A stretch of DNA of 64,000 nucleotides from Pseudoneurospora amorphoporcata (lineage: Eukaryota; Ascomycota; Sordariomycetes; Sordariales; Sordariaceae): assembly GCA_033297205.1 (NCBI GenBank), contig MU859097.1, positions 1 to 64,000 on the forward strand, read 5' to 3'. The position numbers were made by a program, and so were the translations under genes. Below are positions 10,752 to 22,304 of the stretch, piece after piece; position 1 is the stretch's first letter, and each line of letters opens with the position of its first letter. The notes below the pieces were generated by a model. That model ran no database searches and had not been told where the DNA came from. It saw nothing but the letters and a program-made list of their open reading frames with translations.

Positions 10752-12483
10752 TTAGGCCTTCGGTGTCTGGCCAGTCATGAACGCACTGAAGGCAGTCTAT
10801 TTCGGAAAGTTAGTTCATGCCATTCTCCAAGCATATCAAGTGGGGTTTGGGGGGGTTGACATACCGCATTCCTCGTCTGGATGAACACCGTTCCAGGACC
10901 AGTGAACTTGCACACGAGTCCTTCGCCAGAAGCGAAGCTAGATAGCATGCTACCGGAAGCAACACGTTCCAGGACGTACTTGGTGTTCCAAGCAACCAAG
11001 TGACCGTTGTCGACGATGTACTTCTCGCCATCCGCCAACTGTTTTTCCTCTGTTAGCAACCAGCCGGCGTATTTCATTCAAGGTGGGAGAGGTTTTCGGC
11101 AAGCAAACTCACATCCTTCCGAATAATAGCACCAAAACTAGTCAACCACAACAAGCCCGTGCCACTAATCTTATACACCCAGAGACCCTCACCAGAGAAC
11201 ATGGCCTTCCCCAGCCCCTGGCGCTTATAGTCCTTGGTAACGTGCTGCGTCGAGGCCAAGTATCCGTCATGGCTGACAGACCAGGTCTGGGAGCCATCCA
11301 ACCGGAGACTCGTGATATCGCCCAGCATGGCGGGACCCAGAAGCAGCTCGCCGGGGCCGGTGAATGTCGAGGTGCCCATCTCGCCGCCGGCGACGAGCTT
11401 CTTCATGCTGAATTTGTAGGCGCCCTTGAGGGAGACGGAGGGGGACATGGCGATCATTGTGCCTGTGCGGAACAAGAAGAGAGGGGGTTAGCCATGGTCT
11501 TCATCTTACTACACCTAAGTAAGGGGTGAATTGAGAGAAAACATGCCAGGCTTAGCATCCAACGGGCACCCAATCGCCAGCTGAACAGTCAAAATGGTAT
11601 TGCAATCCCGATGGCTGATCCGGTAACTGCCACCGTTAAACGTTCCCACGTCATCTGACACCGCACCAACGCCAGAAAACTGTCCAGCGGCGGGCGCACC
11701 AGTAATGGCAGCCGCTGCGGCAGTACTCAAACCTAGTCCAACCGCTTGTTGTGGTGCTGGCTGCTGCTGCTGTTGCTGAACTTGCTGCTGAGCCTGAGGC
11801 TGCTGCTCGCCTTGAGGATACTGTGGAGGAGCGACATATTGTTGCTGAGGAGGAGGGGTGTGGGCAGAGGTTCTGGAGGCGCTGGAATCGGTTCTCATGT
11901 GAAGAGGGAGGGCGGCTTGAGGGTGTTGCTGCTGGACTGGTGGAGCTGCGTATTGAGGCTGCGGTTGCTGGACCTGCTGCTGCAGCTGGGTTGGTGGTGG
12001 CGCATATTGCTGCTGTTGTTGAGTCGGCGGCGCGGCATATTGTTGGGGCGCCGGTGGTGGTGAGAATTGTTGCTGTGGTGGTTGTTGATATTGCTGCTGC
12101 TGCTGCGAAGGAGGAAACGGGTAGGAAGGAGTGGATGATTTGGGCGGTGGCGTGGCAGACGAGCCGGCGGACTGAGGAGGAGGCGGATAGTGTCTTCCTT
12201 GCTGTTGGGTGGTCGGAGGAGATGGGTAAGAGAACTTTGTCTGGGTTGGAGGAGCAGACATGGGAGGAGGCGGGTAGCTGTGTTGAGCAGGAGCTGTTGT
12301 CTCGTCAGTATCAACTGTTTCATCTGCTCCTCGACCAACCTCAATGTCTTTGACAGAGGACCAAGGAATCAGTTTGGAACATACCTCCAGCACCAGATGC
12401 TCCAGGAGGGGCTAGGATTCTGGTTAGCTATGTCATACCTCAATAACGAAAAGCGTCTGATACTCACGAGGATAGTAAGACAT
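10752..12483 (-). CDS. AIM24-family (DUF124) protein with Pro/Gln-rich N-terminus
   Basis: AIM24/DUF124 proteins have a TRAP-like beta barrel; the yeast member is linked to mitochondrial organisation, but many fungal ones are uncharacterised. Six exons: 12483-12468 (16 nt), 12411-12385 (27 nt), 12314-11547, 11462-11113, 11038-10865 and 10796-10752, giving 459 aa. Residues about 20-200 are a PPPP/Gln-rich disordered region. The family domain runs from YRISHRDCNTILTVQLAIGCPLDAKPG through GPGELLLGP to FTGPGTVFIQTRN. The protein ends FSAFMTGQTPKA. Intron 3 appears to use a GC donor (G/GCATGT, 11541-11546): no GT donor there keeps the conserved DAKPGTMIAMSP junction in frame. The first two exons are micro-exons and therefore less certain. 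The mitochondrial role is inferred from the family name only; no clear presequence is seen. Confidence 0.85.
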
Positions 12484-14059
12484 GCTGATTGTCAGTGTTG
12501 CTCAAGCACTTGAACACTTGACTCTCTTCTTGAAGCTGAATTTCAATGTGAAAGTCTGAATGGAACTTTTGGAGTAACTCGGTGGATGCCCCGCACTTAT
12601 AAGAGGCTGACTGCCGATCACTTGTGTTTGTCGAGTTCGTGAGACTGTCAGCAGAGAATGGTGATAGCTATGGTGAGAAGCCGGTTCAGAGAGAGAATTC
12701 AAACAGATTCACAGAGGTAGAGAACGCTGAGGAGAAGAGGGACAAGAGGAAGAAGAGCATCTGACGCGACGTCAACTCGGTGTTCACACTCATTTGTATT
12801 CAAGGGTGCCACTGGTACCTGAGCAGCTCTACCCTATGGTAGTGTAGCAGGGGAGCAGCCCCCCAGATGGCCTCTTGTTGCGCGTCCGCCATGGCGGCTG
12901 TGGTGTGGGCTGCTTTCTAATTCAAGCTCAATAAAGTGCCCAATCAGTGAGCCTTGAGAATGACAGGAAGGGAAGAGCGCCGTCTTGTCCTCATGGGGCC
13001 ATGGAGCAACGAGTGCAAGCGCGGGACGAGGGCGCTTACAGAGGGGAACGGAGGAATCTGATTGGCGGCCAAGTCTTACAGGCTCAGGGTCCTGTCCGGA
13101 TCCCCGTTGGCGAATCCAAATTCTAGCTCATCGAATTCGAGACCTTTGATGTTGAAAGGAAATGTTTGAGCGGATTTGAGAAGATGTGAAGAAGGTTCAT
13201 AGTGTTTGTTCTGTTTGCACTCTCGGCCTCCGAGGTTGAGCTCCTGAACGAAAGGGGAAGTTTGTTGACTCGGCGATAATGGTCAGTGCGGAGTACAGCA
13301 TTTGAAATATTGAACGCTTCCCAAACTAACAGCTTTCGGCTTTCAAGAAAAAGTAACAGCCACATGATGTTTTAACTTGTCACCAGAAGAACTCCAGGGT
13401 ATAGAGTGGTCCATGACTCCAGCGGAAATTAAATGTTGCCCGAAAGGGCGCCTGAAACCGTGAGCGATGACGGACTCGTCAGCACTTGCAGCTTAGCAGG
13501 TAGTGGAGTTGCCTGCCGGGAAGTCATGGCGGGGTCATGGCGGGGATGCACTGTTGAGTGTTGACGGAGCAAAGGCGGATACCGCTGTCAGCCGATTGTC
13601 CAATGGGATGTAGTGGAATGTGCGCTGCCTGCCGCAACGACTTGGTTGCATCACTGACATGCAGCCCAAAGAGGTCCGCGAACTTCTAGAAGTTGGGAAA
13701 ATAAAAATAAAAAAAGAGTCGTTGCATGATCCCCCTACGAAAAACCCTACTATCAATCATTTGGCTGTCTCGCCCCAACTTCTCTTGCTGCGCCTTTGAG
13801 CCTTCGGAGATACTGCCTTCGTTCTCGATCACGCATTCGTCCTTTTCTACCGCGGAACCCGACAGGCACGAATAGGTCAACGGCTCCCAATTCCCAATCC
13901 AGTACCAGGTTGTTGGCGGCGGCGTCCTCCTGCATTCGTAACCCTCGAAATATCCGCAGCGACTACAAGTGTACGAAGCACACCCTTTGAAGCTTGACAG
14001 CTTATAGCTTGGGGCTTGGGTCACCTTCCGACGTTTCTGCGACCGATTGGATCACCATC
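12484..14059. other. Divergent intergenic region, AIM24-like / FAM210-like
   Basis: About 1.6 kb between two divergent starts. It contains CATGGCGGGGT twice in a row (about 13,525-13,546). Two minus-strand ORFs (13123-13365, 80 codons; 13686-14024, non-ATG start) show no recognisable family. I call no gene here. Confidence 0.55.
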
Positions 14060-15026
14060 ATGTTGAGGACAGGATACGGAGCTACCGAGACCCTCCTTAG
14101 GGGAGGCGTCGTCTTCCGGAGGGCTGCTAGGGATACCACAGGGGTTGCTCGGACATGGGCGCAGCACATTTCCACCAAGAGCGCCGCTACACCACAGCTA
14201 CAGTACGCGAGCTTGTCGGTTAGGATCAGACAGGCTTCGAGAATCGGGCAGCCCAAGCAGTTTACCACCTCGTCAAGACGCCCATTCCAGTCCTCGAGGT
14301 CGCGCCGGTCTGAAAAGTCGTCCGAGCAAGAGGGAGCCAAGGAGAAGGCCAAGGGAAAGGCGAAGGAGCCAGAGCCGACCGGGTTCAGTGCGAGGATGAA
14401 GCAGCTCTCCAGGGAGTACGGCTGGACTGCCGTCGGAGTCTATCTCGCCCTTAGCGTGCTAGACTTCCCCTTCTGCTTCTTGCTCGTGCGCACGGTCGGC
14501 ACTGAGAAGATCGGCAAGTTTGTCTTACAATGTAGTGGAAGCGGACAAGAACTAACGTCTTGTGACTCTATAGCCCATTTCGAACACATTGTCGTGTCAT
14601 GGTTCGAAAAGGCCATCCCTCAAAGTGTTCAGGACTTCTGGCGCAAGTACCGGACGACTCTCAAGGACAACAAGCGGGAACGCACTGGTGAGGAGTCCGA
14701 GGAGACTGCGGGATGGGGCGTTGAGGCCGCCGAGGAGCGGAGCAAGCAAGCTGGAGCCAGTAAGTACTCTAGCCGCATTGTTCCTCCTTCGAGGTCTGTC
14801 TGGGGGAATATATCACCATTGGACACATGTGCTAACCGTCTCCTTCTCAGGCTTGGCCACCCAGCTTGCTCTGGCGTATGCGATCCACAAGAGCTTCATC
14901 TTCGTCAGGGTCCCTTTGACAGCCGCTATTCTTCCCAAGGTCGTCAAGGTTCTCAGGTCTTGGGGTTACCAAATCGGCACAAAGAAGGCAGCCAAGACAG
15001 TCGTCAAGGCAGCCAAGAAGGCTTGA
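14060..15026 (+). CDS. FAM210/DUF1279 mitochondrial membrane protein
   Basis: The DUF1279 (FAM210A/B) family comprises mitochondrial inner-membrane proteins. Three exons, 14060-14513, 14574-14759 and 14851-15026, give 271 aa. The first roughly 90 residues are Arg/Ser-rich with few acids (presequence-like). A Lys/Glu linker follows, then the domain: KQLSREYGWTAVGVYLALSV, DFPFCFLLVRTVGTEKI, the charged middle, and LATQLALAYAIHKSFIFVRV with LTAAILPKVVKVLRSWGY. The tail is Lys/Ala-rich. Intron 1 (14514-14573, 60 nt) begins GCAAGT rather than GT, yet has a clear ACTAAC branch site and ends TATAG. It is a multiple of three with no in-frame stop, so retention would add 20 residues. The family call is good; the biochemical role in fungi is unknown to me. 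Confidence 0.87.
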
Positions 15027-15654
15027 GAGAAGTGCTCACCTTGCCTTGGATATTTTTTGTCAAATATCTCTACTCCCTTTTCCTTTCAGTTGTATATCCC
15101 TTGTTTGGAGGCTGGCGTTCCTGGTGGTTGCATTGCATACAATCAAGAATCCCTTTCCCACGAACCGGACACACTATTACTAAAACGTGGCAATGTAGTA
15201 CATGCTTAGGTCATTACCCGTTGGGGAACATAACAATGAGCATGTTACTTGCAGACCGGTGTCGTCTCCTGTGCAATTTGCAAGCTCGATGATTCGGATA
15301 AACCACTCAACATGGCAATCATCTTGTTACCATTCGCTGTATAAACACACAGCAGTCGCAGCTGACAACGGCCGGTCCAATGCGGTAAGTGGCTGCACGG
15401 ACCAAACAGGAGCATCAACACCACATCATGCATGCAATTTACACCATTATTCATCTCCCTCACCGACCCACTAGGAAACATAAAAGCCAAATGTTACACT
15501 TATCAACTTGGAGTTTCAATGACCAAACCTGCCACTCGCGGTTATAGCACCTATTTCAGAGTCTCATTACTCCGTTACGGTGCCGGTGTCCGGGGTGGTA
15601 TCGTACCTTCTTTCTAGTTTAAGAAGGTGGTAACACCATCTCCCGCGAGGTACC
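15027..15654. other. Intergenic, FAM210-like to PNGase A-like
   Basis: About 630 bp between two plus-strand genes. It holds the 3' UTR of the upstream gene and the promoter of the downstream one. No ORF or repeat is worth calling. Confidence 0.6.
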
Positions 15655-18260
15655 ATGGCTTGGAATCAACAACAGTTCCTCCGTCCTCTCTTATACCCCG
15701 GCAACCCCGCCGATTCCATCTCCAGTTCCTATGGCTCGACATATTCAATACCGGTTGTTCCTCGCCGCGGAACCTACGGCACCATGAACATGGCCTCTTC
15801 AGACGTTGAGAAGCGGGCCTTGGTGGTCGAGAAGGCAGAACTCATCCCTCGTTCAGTCAAGCAAGCACGAACACGACGGATTCTTTTGTCAATCGTGTGG
15901 CTTTTTGCTTCACTCTTCGTTACCAGTTTTGTTTTCTACGCCCTAGGCATACCGTCATGTCGGAGATCCGATGCCCACGAGCCATTCTCGCCAATTACTT
16001 CCACGTCAAACGGAAAACATGCCCACCAGGTTGAGGGTATCGATACTACCAAGCTAGCAAATCTCGACTCTCTCAAACCCCAGCCAAAAGAAAGGCAGAT
16101 TCAAACATCCGTCACATCTTCATCTGCTGCCGCGGAAAAGACGGTCTTGAGAAATTTTGAGGTTGCACCACCAGTGTTGATGCCGTATGGCCCGGCTGAT
16201 AGCGATGGAACGACACCGATTCCTGCTGGATCAACCCAGAAAGCGTGTACCGTGTTGTTGATGCGCCGTGATTTTGCTTTCAGCTATGGAGATCCTTACA
16301 TCGGTATGCTGGACCATATCTGAACATTCATTTCTTCTAGACCAGGATCTGACACTGCCATGTTTGACCTCGATCTAGGAGACTACACGCCGCCTACTTG
16401 CAAGTTTAACCGGGTGGTGATGAACTTTACCGTTGTTAGCGAGGGGAGACAGTACGACCGCCTGGCGTTGATGTACCTTGGTGATACCGAAGTTTGTGAG
16501 TTCTTCCTAATATGCTCATGGCAATGAGGCAATGCTCGAGACGACACAGCTAACTGGCAAAAGGGAGAACTTCAACTGCCGAACCGGTAGTCCCTCCAGG
16601 AATCCGATGGGAATACCTCAAGGACATGACCGAGTACCTTTCCCTTTGGCAACAGAAGCAAAAGATCATTTTCGACCTCGGCAACCTCGTCAACGACAAG
16701 TACACGGGCATCTTCAACACCACCCTCACAGCCACCTTCTTCAACAGCGACGTCGCCACCAACGCCGCTCCTCCCAGCGACCTTATCATCCCCGTCTCCG
16801 CCCGGCAGTCGGCGAACAACGCCGTCAGCCAGTTCACTCTCCCCAAGGACAATGCCACTAACACCATCTCCAACTTCCCGCGCAACGCCCGCCGCGCCGT
16901 TTTCTCCGTCTCCGCCAACGGCCAAGGCAATGAAGAGTTCTGGTGGTCCAACGTCCTCCAAAGCGACGTGAACGTCTTCTCTGACACGGTCGGTGAACTC
17001 CCCGGCTACTCGCCCTTCCGCGAGGTGCAAGTCCTCATTGACGGGCAACTAGCCGGCGTCTACTGGCCCTTCCCCGTCATTTTTACGGGAGGCGTGGTCC
17101 CCTCCTTGCATCGGCCCATCGCCGGCATCGAGGCCTTTGACCTCAAAGAACACGAAATCGACATCACGCCCTGGCTGGCCGTTCTCACAGATGGTAAACC
17201 CCATGAGTTCACCATTCGTATAGCGGGCATCAACGACACCGCGTCTCCTTCTGGACACACTGCAGTCCTGACAGACCACGTCAATGAATCGTGGTACGTC
17301 ACGGGGAAAATCTTCATCTGGACCGGCGCTGGGAACTCCCCTTCTATCGGTAACGGCAACAAGAGGAAACCACCGACCATCGACGGTCTCACGCCCTCCA
17401 TCACCCTCTCCTCCATCCGCACCCCTTCCACCGGAAACTCCTCCAGTAACAACACAACAACAACCCCCGAGTCCATAACCTACACCACTTCAGTTAAACG
17501 CTCCCTCCGCATCCGCTCCCCCTTGGGAACATGGACCCAATCCCTCAGCTACACCAACAAAGGCCTCGTCTCCGCTCAGGGATATAACCAGCTAAACGAC
17601 ATGCTCATCTCTGGCTCCGAGTCTTGGTCACCCTCCTCTACCAAGGATGACAAGTACAAAACAAGCTACACCTACCCCCTCTACGCCAACAGTTCCTACT
17701 CGGTTTCTCCCACGGGCAACTTGTCAATCAGCGGCCACCTCATCCAGGGCAAGACTGTTAGCCTGTCCGGCGCTGCCGTGTTTCCAGATTACGACACGGT
17801 TGCTTTTAACGGGAACGGCAAAAACGGTGGTCCCAAGTACAAGGAGTCAAGGCTGGAAACGAAAAAAGAAGGTGAGGCGTGGTATGAACAGACTGGTGAT
17901 GGGAAGAATAGTACGGGGAGCGGGGAGAGTAGGCAGAGGTTCACGTTTGGAGGGGTTGAGACAAGGAGTGGAAGGGGAGAGGAGTTGTATTTTCGGGATG
18001 TGGAGAGTAAGGCGGGGAGGGTGGTCAGGGATATCAAGAGGTTGGGGGGACGGGAGGTTGCTACGGGATACGAAGTAGTAGTGGAAGGAGGAGGAGGAGG
18101 AGGAGGAGGAGGAGGAGGAGGAGGAGAAAGAGGAAGAGGGGGGAGAGGTGATGATGCGGGTGTGTTTGGTGGTGTACCGGTCGATGCCGATGGCGAGGGA
18201 GTAAAGGGAGTCAAAAGGGGAGGAGCGATGAGGATGTTTTTGGGTAGGAATAGGTTTTGA
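15655..18260 (+). CDS. Membrane-anchored peptide-N-glycosidase A-like amidase
   Basis: PNGase A-family enzymes remove N-linked glycans from peptides, usually in acidic or secretory compartments. Three exons, 15655-16303, 16379-16495 and 16564-18260, give 820 aa. There is no cleavable signal. One transmembrane helix (residues about 78-101, ILLSIVWLFASLFVTSFVFYAL) follows a basic stretch, so the protein should be type II with the catalytic part lumenal. Family features include VLMRRDFAFSYGDPYIG-type sequence around the first junction, CKFNRVVMNFTVVSEGRQYDRLALMYLG, WEYLKDMTEYLSLW, and GVYWPFPVIFTGG. Many N-x-S/T sites are present. The C-terminal region carries a run of about 14 Gly encoded by a (GGA)n repeat (about 18,083-18,126). 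An earlier acceptor at 16340 would bring a stop, which supports the chosen one. Enzyme activity is inferred from family only. Confidence 0.88.
18083..18126 (+). repeat. (GGA)n triplet tract coding poly-Gly
   Basis: About 14 GGA units in frame near the 3' end of the PNGase A-like gene. It is purine-only on the plus strand, so its length may differ between strains. Confidence 0.9.
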
Positions 18261-20687
18261 TTATGAATGAGTATATGAAGTATTGGGGTTGGCAGATATC
18301 AGCGTTAGAGATGAACTGAATTCATGGAAAGTTTTAACGAGAATATTTTTTCTTTTTTTTTGGTTCATCTGAGTGGTGATTCAGTAAGTGCAATATCTGA
18401 GATGCTTCTTAATTTCCTCATTCTGTAGACGGATTAAAAAAAAACAAAAAAAACAGACATACAACACCAAGTGATTCGTCGTACTGGTCTGACGGTGTCA
18501 CTGGCTTATCGATGGGAGAGCGGACGGGATTCCGAGTTTTGCCCCACGTTCCTATGGTCGTATGTATTGTCATATATTGTTTGTCTTTCGTCGAGGTTGT
18601 GTCTGTGTGGAAGAGGGAAGGGTTCATATACTACCATTCAGCTAAAATGTGAAATCAGCTGCGACTAAAAGCCAGAGAGATCAGGCCGGTAAATGCACGC
18701 ACGTATATAATGACCCGGAATTAGCAAATTTACGATTTGCAATATCCCATGGCCTGCTATCCTGTTGGATCGAACAATGAAGCTCTCGCTCCCAAGATTG
18801 AGCTGCTTTTGATGGAACTCAGTTTTCCGACACCAGACGTGTACACACATTGGAACTGAACCAAGCCCAAGCAGCTCGTTTCAACTTGGATACTATACAT
18901 CATCGCAGGTCCATACACCACCACCATCAATCGGCAAAAAGTCAAATATAGTTGAAAACACCAACCTTCTCCCTTTCTACGACCAGCCTCGTTGCTTTTC
19001 TCCAACTCATGGCCAAGCTTCTGCAGATACCTACTATAAAACGTTTGAGTTATACAGCATTTTATGCGCCCGCGAGTATAGTAGTGTCTTCCATGGAATC
19101 CATTGGCGACCTGAAAGCAAGTTGCGCCTCTCCCGTGTGTGTGTATGTCCCTCCCTCAGCGCGAGCGGCATGGTGTGCTACCGTACCGATCGGACCATGC
19201 GGATTGCACAACAACAGGTCGACTCGTTGGATACCAGTCGCCCATTTCCAAAACAACGGGGACACTACCTATATATGGAAGCGGATTGTTGCTGAGGTTT
19301 TGTATGTTGTACATAGTTACAATAATCGACACGCGAGACAGAAAGAAAGAACAGAGAGAGAGAGAGATGATGATGAGGGGAGGGGGGGATAGTGAAACGA
19401 AAATCCACGTAAAGAAATTGTAGCTTACATAGGGCGGCGCTAAGATGAAGCATCCATAGGAAGGCATATCAAGGAGAGATCGACAAGCAACTGATAACTA
19501 TCATACCTAGAGGTACAAGTGTTGATCCATGTCATTCGGCAGAAGAGCGTCGAAAGGAGACGACGACTTCCAAGACTCAACTTGAAACGAGGATTGGGAA
19601 GTAGAAAGAGCAGGCCAGCCACACTGGGAGAGCTGAGCTCTGTGGAAACGGAAGTATACGTATACCTAACGGGCAGTTCGAGGTGGGCAGTGTCCGGATA
19701 CGCGGATGTGCCGAGGTGCGGACGGTGGCGTTGTTGTATCATAGACCATTGTTGGGTTCCTTAAACTACGGGTTAACTGGCCGGTAATAACACCTGAGAA
19801 AGCGATGTGCGGGGAGGGGTTGTATTTTCTGTGTGTGTATGAACGAGGTTGAAGAGAGCGTGAGCGAGTGCATCCGGAAAAGTTGTTGATTTTTGGTCTG
19901 AGTGGTAGGTATTCCGCTCCCGTCATGATTTTCTTTCCATACCTCTATGAACAAAACTAACAAAGAACAATGGAGGGGTAATCATGATCATGGACTTTTA
20001 AAGCGGACCAATCAGTCCCCAACAAGCCGGCCGTTCAAAGGGTTCAAAGGGTTCAGAAATCGGAAAGGAAGGGCCCAAGCTTGCTGGCGAGCCTCTAATA
20101 TCGTCATCGGCCAGGGTCGTCCCCCACCACTAGCGATGATGCTTCGCATTTGCTTGGCGCCGCTCTTCTTGACCCATGTCACGCCCCTCCATCGATCAGC
20201 TAAGCAGTAGTGTAAGTCGCAGTGACGTTCCGATGTGAAGACGCTTTCTCTGACGAAGCTCATGGGATGTTGGGCCCGTTGGGTCACGTCTGCGATGTAT
20301 ATGCCGTACGTCAGCGTGAGTTGGTGGGCAAGAGAGAAACGGAAGAGGTACAATGGAATGTCAATGGCATGACTCCCCTCCTGATTAAAACCGGTTGACC
20401 ACCCAACATATTCTTTCCCTATTCTTCACCCTGTGCAATCCCTAGTTTCGCGACTTAGACATATACCTATATCCAAAAGGGTGTCAGAGACATCTTCCAT
20501 TCCTGTTGCCGGTGTACATCGCAACACTCAACACACCCGATACCACTATACAACCTCAACCCACGAGCAACTCGACGTAACTGCAGCCAGCACCTTTGCT
20601 CGGATATACACTCTTGATATCTGAGGGCCACCAGCCTCTACCAACCAAACTTCCTACAACGACACCTAGAGGTACACAACCATCAAA
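18261..20687. other. Large intergenic region, PNGase A-like to MARVEL-like
   Basis: About 2.4 kb with no gene I can support. It includes A/T runs (18,346-18,360 and 18,436-18,451), a GA repeat (about 19,351-19,367) and a short GTTCAAAG repeat (about 20,035-20,053). Minus-strand ORFs of 60-113 codons are present, but none shows a family signature. The right end is the promoter and leader of the next gene. Confidence 0.5.
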
Positions 20688-21194
20688 ATGGAAACAATAC
20701 ACGTCATCCTCCGCTGCCTCCAGCTCCTCTTCCTCATCATCCTCACCGCCCTAATCGGCAACGTCATCGCCCTCGACGTCGCCGCCTCCTCCAGCGCCCG
20801 CGCAGCCATCGACTTCTCCATGTTCGTCATCGTCTTCTCGTGGCTAGCCGCCCTCTTCGGGCTCGCTGCCTCCTTGTATCAGCGCATCGCCATCCCGCTG
20901 GTGATGCTCGCTCTCGACGCCCTCGCCACCTTGTTCACCGTCATTGCGGGTATCGTCCTGGCTGCCAAGCTGGGCGCCGTCAACTGCGGACACACGGATG
21001 GTCATGGGCGCAACTGGATCGCGTACGGGAGCGGGAATGACGAGAAAAGGTGCAGGGAGATTCAGGCGGGGACGGCGTTCATGTGGTTTTTGTTTGCCGT
21101 GTTTGCGGCCGCCTTGACCATGGCGGCTATGAGCTGGCGGAGGACGGGCGGAGGCGTGAGGAGTGGGCCGACGATGTCTCAGGTGGGCGTCTAA
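20688..21194 (+). CDS. MARVEL/NCE102-like four-helix membrane protein
   Basis: Single exon, 168 aa, with four hydrophobic helices at residues about 6-29, 44-64, 68-93 and 125-148. A short Cys-containing loop (VNCGHTDGHGRNW...RCREI) lies between helices 3 and 4, and the C-terminus is a short basic tail. This four-helix arrangement with a small extracytoplasmic loop is that of MARVEL or NCE102/Fhn1-like plasma-membrane proteins of ascomycetes, which organise eisosome-linked membrane domains. Identity rests on topology and general resemblance, not on an unmistakable motif. Codon usage is strongly C-ending, as in well-expressed genes. The start is the first ATG, in a good context (AAAATGG). Confidence 0.8.
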   Translation: METIHVILRCLQLLFLIILTALIGNVIALDVAASSSARAAIDFSMFVIVFSWLAALFGLAASLYQRIAIPLVMLALDALATLFTVIAGIVLAAKLGAVNCGHTDGHGRNWIAYGSGNDEKRCREIQAGTAFMWFLFAVFAAALTMAAMSWRRTGGGVRSGPTMSQVGV

Positions 21195-21852
21195 AGCGGG
21201 AGGGAGGGCGTTGTGGTTGGGAAATTTGTCAGCGACGCTGGTCAGGTTGAAAGGACAAGTGTTGGTGTGGAGGAAGGTTGGATATCCTGCATGGTATTTT
21301 GGTTGCTTGGATGGTATGTATGAATGGAAAGGGTCATGATTGTAATGATGGGTATGATGGATCGGTTCCGGGGGTAATGATGCTCAGTCTTCAAAGCTGC
21401 GCAGCGTCGCGCTCTTGACGATTATCCCTAGATCTGTGTAATAACAAAGTGATACCTTGGGTTAGGGAAGAAAAGTAAGGAGCTCAGAACCTAGATGTGC
21501 TATAGTATTAAACGAACCTAAACGTCAGCAATAGTAATTGGGCATTGTCTATGATCAGCCATATCCAGAGCTTCGGCGCGTGCTTCCATGAGAGTATAAT
21601 GACAGTCCAAATGCCTTGCACGCAAACAATGTGATGACTCTTCACCTTCTCAACGCGGCAACCAAGTGTGCAAGAACCAAACATACCCCTTTATGCTAGT
21701 AGTGTTCCCATACCGTTAACGCCAAAAGAGCACCATGTTCCACCCCCTGGTATCCTAGATATACCGACCAAAAAAGTATCGTATCGAGAATTGTGCTGCT
21801 GCCGTCGCCCTTGACTTGGACTTCCCTCATTACCACACGGGCGCCTATCTGT
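21195..21852. other. Convergent intergenic region
   Basis: About 660 bp between the 3' ends of the MARVEL-like and Mim2-like genes. Nothing else seen. Confidence 0.6.
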
Positions 21853-22304
21853 CTACCGCCCTCGTACTGTCGACGCGGCTCCTACCCAACCGGCAAGGTT
21901 GAACAGCGTCTTGTTATACCACTCGACCTTGACCCCGTGCATCCACTCCATGTACCGTCCCCAACCTGCCACCAAGGCCAACATGTTAGCAGCTGACTCT
22001 CCGCGTTGTTGTCTGGTTGATCTCCTCCCACAGCGCAAGCTGTTTGTCCAGTCTGGTCTGTCTTACTCCAATAAGCAAACTTGCGCCCCAAAAACTTGCC
22101 CGCGAACGGTATTAGCACCATGGTCATGAGAAGCTGCAGCTGCTCAAGACTCTGTTCCCATTCCTTTTGCGCGTCTGATTCGTCGTCGTCGTACTCGGAG
22201 TCATCCGAGTCTAGGATACTGCTGGAGATGGAGTCGACATCGTCGTCGTTGTCGGTTGACGGGGAGTGGTCGTGCAGGACGTAGGAGTCGGAGGGGGTGG
22301 ACAT
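21853..22304 (-). CDS. MIM2: Mim2-like mitochondrial outer membrane biogenesis protein
   Basis: The Mim1-Mim2 complex inserts alpha-helical proteins into the mitochondrial outer membrane and helps TOM assembly. Two exons, 22304-22067 and 21965-21853, join across a GTAAGA/CAG intron to 116 aa. The layout fits Mim2: an acidic Ser/Asp-rich N-terminus (residues about 15-45), then KEWEQSLEQLQLLMTMVLIPFAGKF with a single hydrophobic helix (about 55-72), then LGRKFAYWS, and after the junction WGRYMEWMHGVKVEWYN. The conserved EWE(Q/E)SL-QLQ-L and GK(F/Y)LGR features underlie the call. Family members are short and poorly conserved, and the assignment is from memory. Confidence 0.75.

Noticed and set aside
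13686..14024. Cys-rich minus ORF upstream of the FAM210-like gene, suggesting a zinc-binding peptide
   Set aside because: It begins with GTG rather than ATG, the cysteine spacing matches no known finger, and it lies in the promoter region of a secure gene.
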